Assembly (NCBI GenBank): GCA_009760855.2
Contig: WPIO01000105.1
Location: forward strand, 1,188,501 to 1,252,500
DNA length: 64,000 bases
Direction of reading: 5' to 3'
Origin: Cristatella mucedo
Taxonomy: Eukaryota; Bryozoa; Phylactolaemata; Cristatellidae
Positions 58,529 through 64,000 of the stretch are shown in pieces (positions within the stretch are counted from its first letter, which is position 1; the number at the start of each line of letters is the position of its first letter). The notes beneath the pieces are model-generated. The model did no database searches. It had not been told where the DNA came from and saw only the letters and a list, made by a program, of their open reading frames with translations. The position numbers were made by a program, and so were the translations under genes.

Positions 58529-59144
58529 GTCTCCTCTATACGGGCCTAGGAAATTGGAGCCGTTTAGGGGAGAGCGGTATAAACATGGCTAGCTGTTTTG
58601 ACAAGAATAGTGTACTAACAGAGTCGCGCTGCGAAATAAACTTGACGGCGAATGCCACGAATGCTCGCTCCTCGCTCCTCCGTCTATTCAGCCTCGCAGC
58701 CGCGCATACCACGCACATCTCGCAGACTAGCTGCGTTGTAGCCACCGCCGCCGATCCTCGCACCTGCTGGCGACTGCTGGGCCGCGAGTGCCGCCGGTAG
58801 GTGGTGCCGCCGCTACCGGGTAGATACCGCTCGGGCTCGGGCTATCTGTCTCGCGTCAGGCGATGGCGTGCGCCGCTCACCGCCCGTCGCCTGTCGCCGG
58901 CAGCCACACGCCCGGAGCCCTGCGGCGGCGGCTGCCGACGGAGCCGGCCCGGCCCCCTCCACGGCGTCCGCTGTCCGGCCGCCACCTTAAAAGGGGCGGG
59001 GCGTCGTGGACGCGCCGCCGTATCAGGCGGCTCGCGCACCTAGATAGCACACGTCGAGGTAGGTTTAGCCGGCTGCTATAGAGGCAGCCGATTTGTGCAG
59101 GAGCTGAGCGCTATGGATGGTGCTGTAAACATAATAATACAAAT

Positions 59145-59268
59145 AATAATAATAGTGATGATAATAATAATGCACTTTATTAAGCGCCCTCAGTGAAATC
59201 AATCTCTTTCAAAGCGCTTTACATTTGCTGCAAAAAGAAACACGATTGAATAGTGAGTAATATCATGT
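59145..59268 (-). mobile_element. LINE family 1 3' tail only
   Basis: A TAA-rich tail, AAGCGCCCTCAGTGAAATCA, CAAAGCGCTTTACATTTGC and the start of the 3' UTR. It is severely 5'-truncated. Confidence 0.85.
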
Positions 59269-59584
59269 AAACGCGCGCCTCTCCTTAGACGCGGCTGCCT
59301 AGGCGTGCTGAGGCATGTATGGAATGTACTGATGAACGGCAATTTTTATATTAGCGAACCGAGCCCTTTATATAGACTCAAATTAAAAAAGCATTTGAAC
59401 GGCTGGGAGAGTCGTCGCCATGATAACTCGTCGGCATGGCGAGTAAATAACAAATATTTTCGTAACCAAAAGAATGCGCACTGATTGAAACGACTGGGAA
59501 AGCAGCAAAAGTCACCGCAATTTTCACACACATTACCTTATTTATTGTGCTAGTATGACGTTGCACCTCCCTCATGTGCAATGA

Positions 59585-60560
59585 CCTGTCAGGCGCTGAT
59601 CAAACACTGGCAAATATCGGCCGTTATACCAATCCAGGCTGGCTGCAAGCAAACAAAAAGCGTCGTCGTGATACGGACGGCTAGCTGCTGCAATCTCCGT
59701 TCGACTACATCCGACAAATTCTCGATTGGGTCAAAGTAAGGAGACTGACTCGAGCAGTTCATAGCCGTCATGGGAGAGTAGCTGAATTCTGATTAATTAA
59801 AAAGAAAAATACTTTGGCGGGTTGTGGATCGTTTGTCTTTTGGATCGGTGTCGTTTTTTTTCGTTTTGTCGTTTGTCGTTTGGATCGCTGTCGTGCTGGC
59901 AAAAAATATAATCCAGTCCACGAAGTGCCACCGCACTTGAGATTAATAGGTTTTGAAGAAGGTCTAAACAGAAGTCTAGGGGCAAGATACCCGGTATGCG
60001 GTGTAAGGCTTCGACGCCATTTCTGCTGAAGCTCCCCCACACACTTAACACCTTTGCCTGCATGCAATAAGGTGAGCGGACTTCGTTGGGTTGCCGATAC
60101 ACGTAAAGTCTTCTTTTGAAATTCGGAAAGAGCGTGAATTTGCTTTCGTCACTCCATTCAAATCTACCAAATCATCAGCAGTAATGTCGATTCGAGAACT
60201 AGCCCTCTGTGAATGCCTTGTCAGAATCTTTGCTGACAGAAGAGGTTGTCCCTTTGCAACGCGATCATGCAGACCAGCAGCCATCTAATCGCCTTCTAAC
60301 AGTGTCGCCGCTAAATCGCTTCCCAGACGATGCACGCAGACTTTTAACACGAGGTTTTCCGAAGCCAGACCGCTCTTCTTTAATGTTTTTAATGTTTTTA
60401 ATGTTTCTTCTTTAATGCCTCCAACTTTAGGACGGTGTTTCCCGCCTAGTGGCAGCACGGAAAGAATGGTCGGCACGGTGGAGGAGGAGCGACTTCCTTC
60501 TCCATCTTCTTCAGGTTGTATGAAACCGCACTCTTCGGAATTGATAAAGTAGCTTCGTAC
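59585..60560 (-). pseudogene. Tc1/mariner-type transposase remnant
   Basis: Reading from 60560: a helix-turn-helix-like ATLSIPKSAVSYNLKKM, a GRSGFGKPR linker near 60350, WSDESKFTLF with the first catalytic Asp near 60150, VWGSFSRNGVEALHRI, a second Asp in QHDSDPNDKR near 59890, and SPYFDPIENL with the catalytic Glu near 59730. All three catalytic positions can be placed, but stops and shifts break the frame at least four times. Terminal inverted repeats were not found. Confidence 0.75.
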
Positions 60561-60988
60561 GGTGCCATGATTTTACCCCTCACGTAGCTTTACAGTCCGG
60601 TGATCTTCGGCATGACCGATGGGGCGTGACCCGGCGAAACAAGTCATCCTCATTTCAGGGTTCGCTGTACAGTCGCGGCTCGTTCGCAGCCTCGCGGTTC
60701 CAGCAAAAAACTGATGGTCGTTTCTCACGACTCTATTCTGGCCAAAACAGCCATTTTCAAAGGAGTTGAAATTATTTTGGCTAATTTTTGGAGTGTTGTC
60801 CATAAGTTGCCCCGCTATCGTGGCAATTCGTACTTGGACAGCCGATAATTAGCAGACAAAACCAGCACTCCAGCTCCATTCCAGTCGGGGATTAGGAAAA
60901 GGTGGTAATCGCGCAGCAAATCTAGGCCATCCGAATACTATTTCGTGTGATTGTAGCTACCATGGTCTCCCACTCCCGTCTGCATCAC

Positions 60989-62420
<1,432 letters not shown>

Positions 62421-62424
62421 TAAT

Positions 62425-63400
62425 AATAATAATAATAATAAGTTTGCATTACGCTCATTTAGAACTTAATATCTGTCTAGGCACTTTACATGTGCTGTAA
62501 AGTAAGTATGATCAAATGGTTAGTAGTGGTGACATGGATAAACTCAACGAGCGAAACATGATTAGGGCAACATGCATAGTATCAACTTGAAAATGTGGTT
62601 AGTGGTAGCATGCATACTATCAGCACGCTTAAGCACGTATAGGAAAAATCACAAAAGTTCCACAAAATGCTGTCAAAAAGATGTGTTTTTAGCTTCTTTT
62701 TAAATTTCGTCAAGTCGGGGGCGGGGTTCGCGACGTCAGTCGGGAGTGAGCTATCGGCTTTGGGAGCATACAAACTAAAAGCATGGTCTCCAAAATATTT
62801 GAGGTTTGTATGAGGCCTATTTAAACAGTTAGATTCCGAAAAGTGGATGGTACAAAGCTTAGCCTGGTGGGGGAGTATATCTAATTGGTAGACTGGAGCC
62901 AAAGAATGAAGGGACCTAAAACTGAGTGACAAAACTTTGAAGTCGATGCTTTCATTGACAGGGAGCCAGTGCAGGTCAGCGAGAAGTGGTGAGATGTTGC
63001 GACTGCGACGCTCACGAAATACAAGACTAGCTGCAGAGTTTTGCGCCAGCTGTAAGAGTCCGATTGCAGCACAGATCGGTAGACCAGCAAGCAACGAGCA
63101 AGCGGAAGTCAAGACGGGATGTCACAAATGCATGGACTTAGATGTAGTATCCCTGTCTAAGCAAGCCGGAATTTTAGCAATGTTATGTAGCTAAAAGTAG
63201 GCAGACTTGACTGTGGAGGTGATGTGGTCGTCTAATGCAAGGTAAGTTTGGAACAGGACACCTAGGTGTCATGCAGAAGCAGCAGGAGATATGCTGGCAG
63301 AACCGATTATGAGCATTAAGCTTTCCAGTTTCTGAGTCACACTTGGTTTACCCATGGCTAACAAGTCGGTTTTACGCTTACCCATGGTCATTGTCTTATT
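62425..63400 (-). mobile_element. LINE family 1, 3' end and C-terminal coding region
   Basis: A TAA tail, the hairpin remnant CTAGGCACTTTACATG, the 3' UTR and a 176-codon frame (62582-63112) with ISPLLADLHWLPVNESIDF and FRSLHSLAPVYQLDILPHQ. Upstream coding is decayed. Confidence 0.9.
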
Positions 63401-63423
63401 CTTAAATAGCGATATGGGACAGT

Positions 63424-63600
63424 AGGGAGCCGTGATGGCACACTAGGTAAGGTGGTCGCTGTTTACGACCTTGATCCCGAGGTCATGGGTTCGAATCCTG
63501 CGGTAGGCGATTCTTTATAGCCGCTGCATGCGGTGGTGATAGCCATAGAGGCTTTTCTGCACTACACAAGTTAGGCTGTTAAATCAGCACGTATTTTTTT
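63424..63600 (+). mobile_element. tRNA-derived SINE
   Basis: GCCGTGATGGCACACTAGGT head, GGTTCGAATCC B box at about 63489, and the body ending GGCTGTTAAATCAGC. Confidence 0.85.
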
Positions 63601-64000
63601 TAAAGCTTAGTGCTATTGAGCTTGGTACCGTTAAGCACCACGGTAAGGAATTACCGCCGTTACTCGACAACCTATGAGCCATCATATCCAGCTGGAGTTC
63701 CGAAAAAAAGCTTCCAGAGAGTTGTTTTGAACCGAGTTAGGGCAGGGATTTACAGGCCAGATGACATCGATCAGCCGCTCCTGACCGGCGAAGGCCGATT
63801 CGACAGGCAGGAATGCCACAGTTGGCTCTCTCAAGCCTTCCCGCTAGCCTTCTTATGATCCTAGCACAGCTGCTGCACCCTGCTGCTCAAGGACAAAGGT
63901 GTTTTCAGTCGACCGGTTCGTTTTCGCTCCAAAATTAAGCCTAGACTGGCCCTAGCCTACCATACTGCTTATGGTGTCCATCCTATCGCACGATATTAGA
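63601..64000. other. Unassigned open frame at the window end
   Basis: A plus-strand frame of 82 codons (63610-63858) looks protein-like (mixed composition, RAGIYRPDDID) but has no domain I recognise. Confidence 0.25.

Overview
The window is metazoan nuclear DNA carrying a decayed or unusually coded double-stranded DNA virus. The animal origin is shown by many copies of a CR1/L2-type LINE, a tRNA-derived SINE, a Tc1/mariner relic, long GA and TA microsatellites, CpG-rich islands and a probable spliced gene. I cannot name the species; the repeat make-up fits a marine invertebrate, possibly a lophotrochozoan, but that is a guess.

Positions 1 to about 19,900 are AT-rich and gene-dense, unlike the rest. 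They encode the gene set of a Polinton/adintovirus-like virus: protein-primed type B DNA polymerase, packaging ATPase, adenovirus-type cysteine protease behind a zinc ribbon, a probable double-jelly-roll capsid protein, a probable penton, a PX-like core protein, lambda-type (YqaJ) exonuclease, HNH endonuclease and phage-like fibre proteins. The host's LINE sits inside the polymerase gene and inside the capsid gene, and the SINE inside the capsid gene, so the virus is truly integrated and not contamination. No integrase is visible; the left end lies outside the window. Most genes start at an ATG directly preceded by a TATATAG-like box. Nearly all carry in-frame TGA, TAA and a few TAG codons plus 1-nt frameshifts. 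Many of the stops sit where Trp (TGA) or Gln (TAA/TAG) would fit, so either C-to-T type decay or an altered genetic code has to be considered.

From 20 to 64 kb the window is mostly repeats: at least fifteen fragments of LINE family 1 (3' end with a conserved GCGCC/GGCGC stem-loop), three of a second LINE family (TGTAA tail), five or six SINE copies, one different SINE with a LINE-like 3' hairpin, a nested stack of insertions at 43.8-48.0 kb, and a diverged segmental duplication (22.1-23.9 kb versus 29.7-34.3 kb).

Around 54-59 kb lies a very GC-rich, CpG-rich block. It holds the best host gene candidate: a two-exon reading frame (54905-55850) for a secreted protein with a signal peptide and six cysteines in a mirrored CX3CX6C / CX6CX3C pattern. 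A TATA box and an 11-bp GC minisatellite lie upstream. An Ala-rich decayed coding region lies at 41.25-42.07 kb. No rRNA, functional tRNA or CRISPR was seen.
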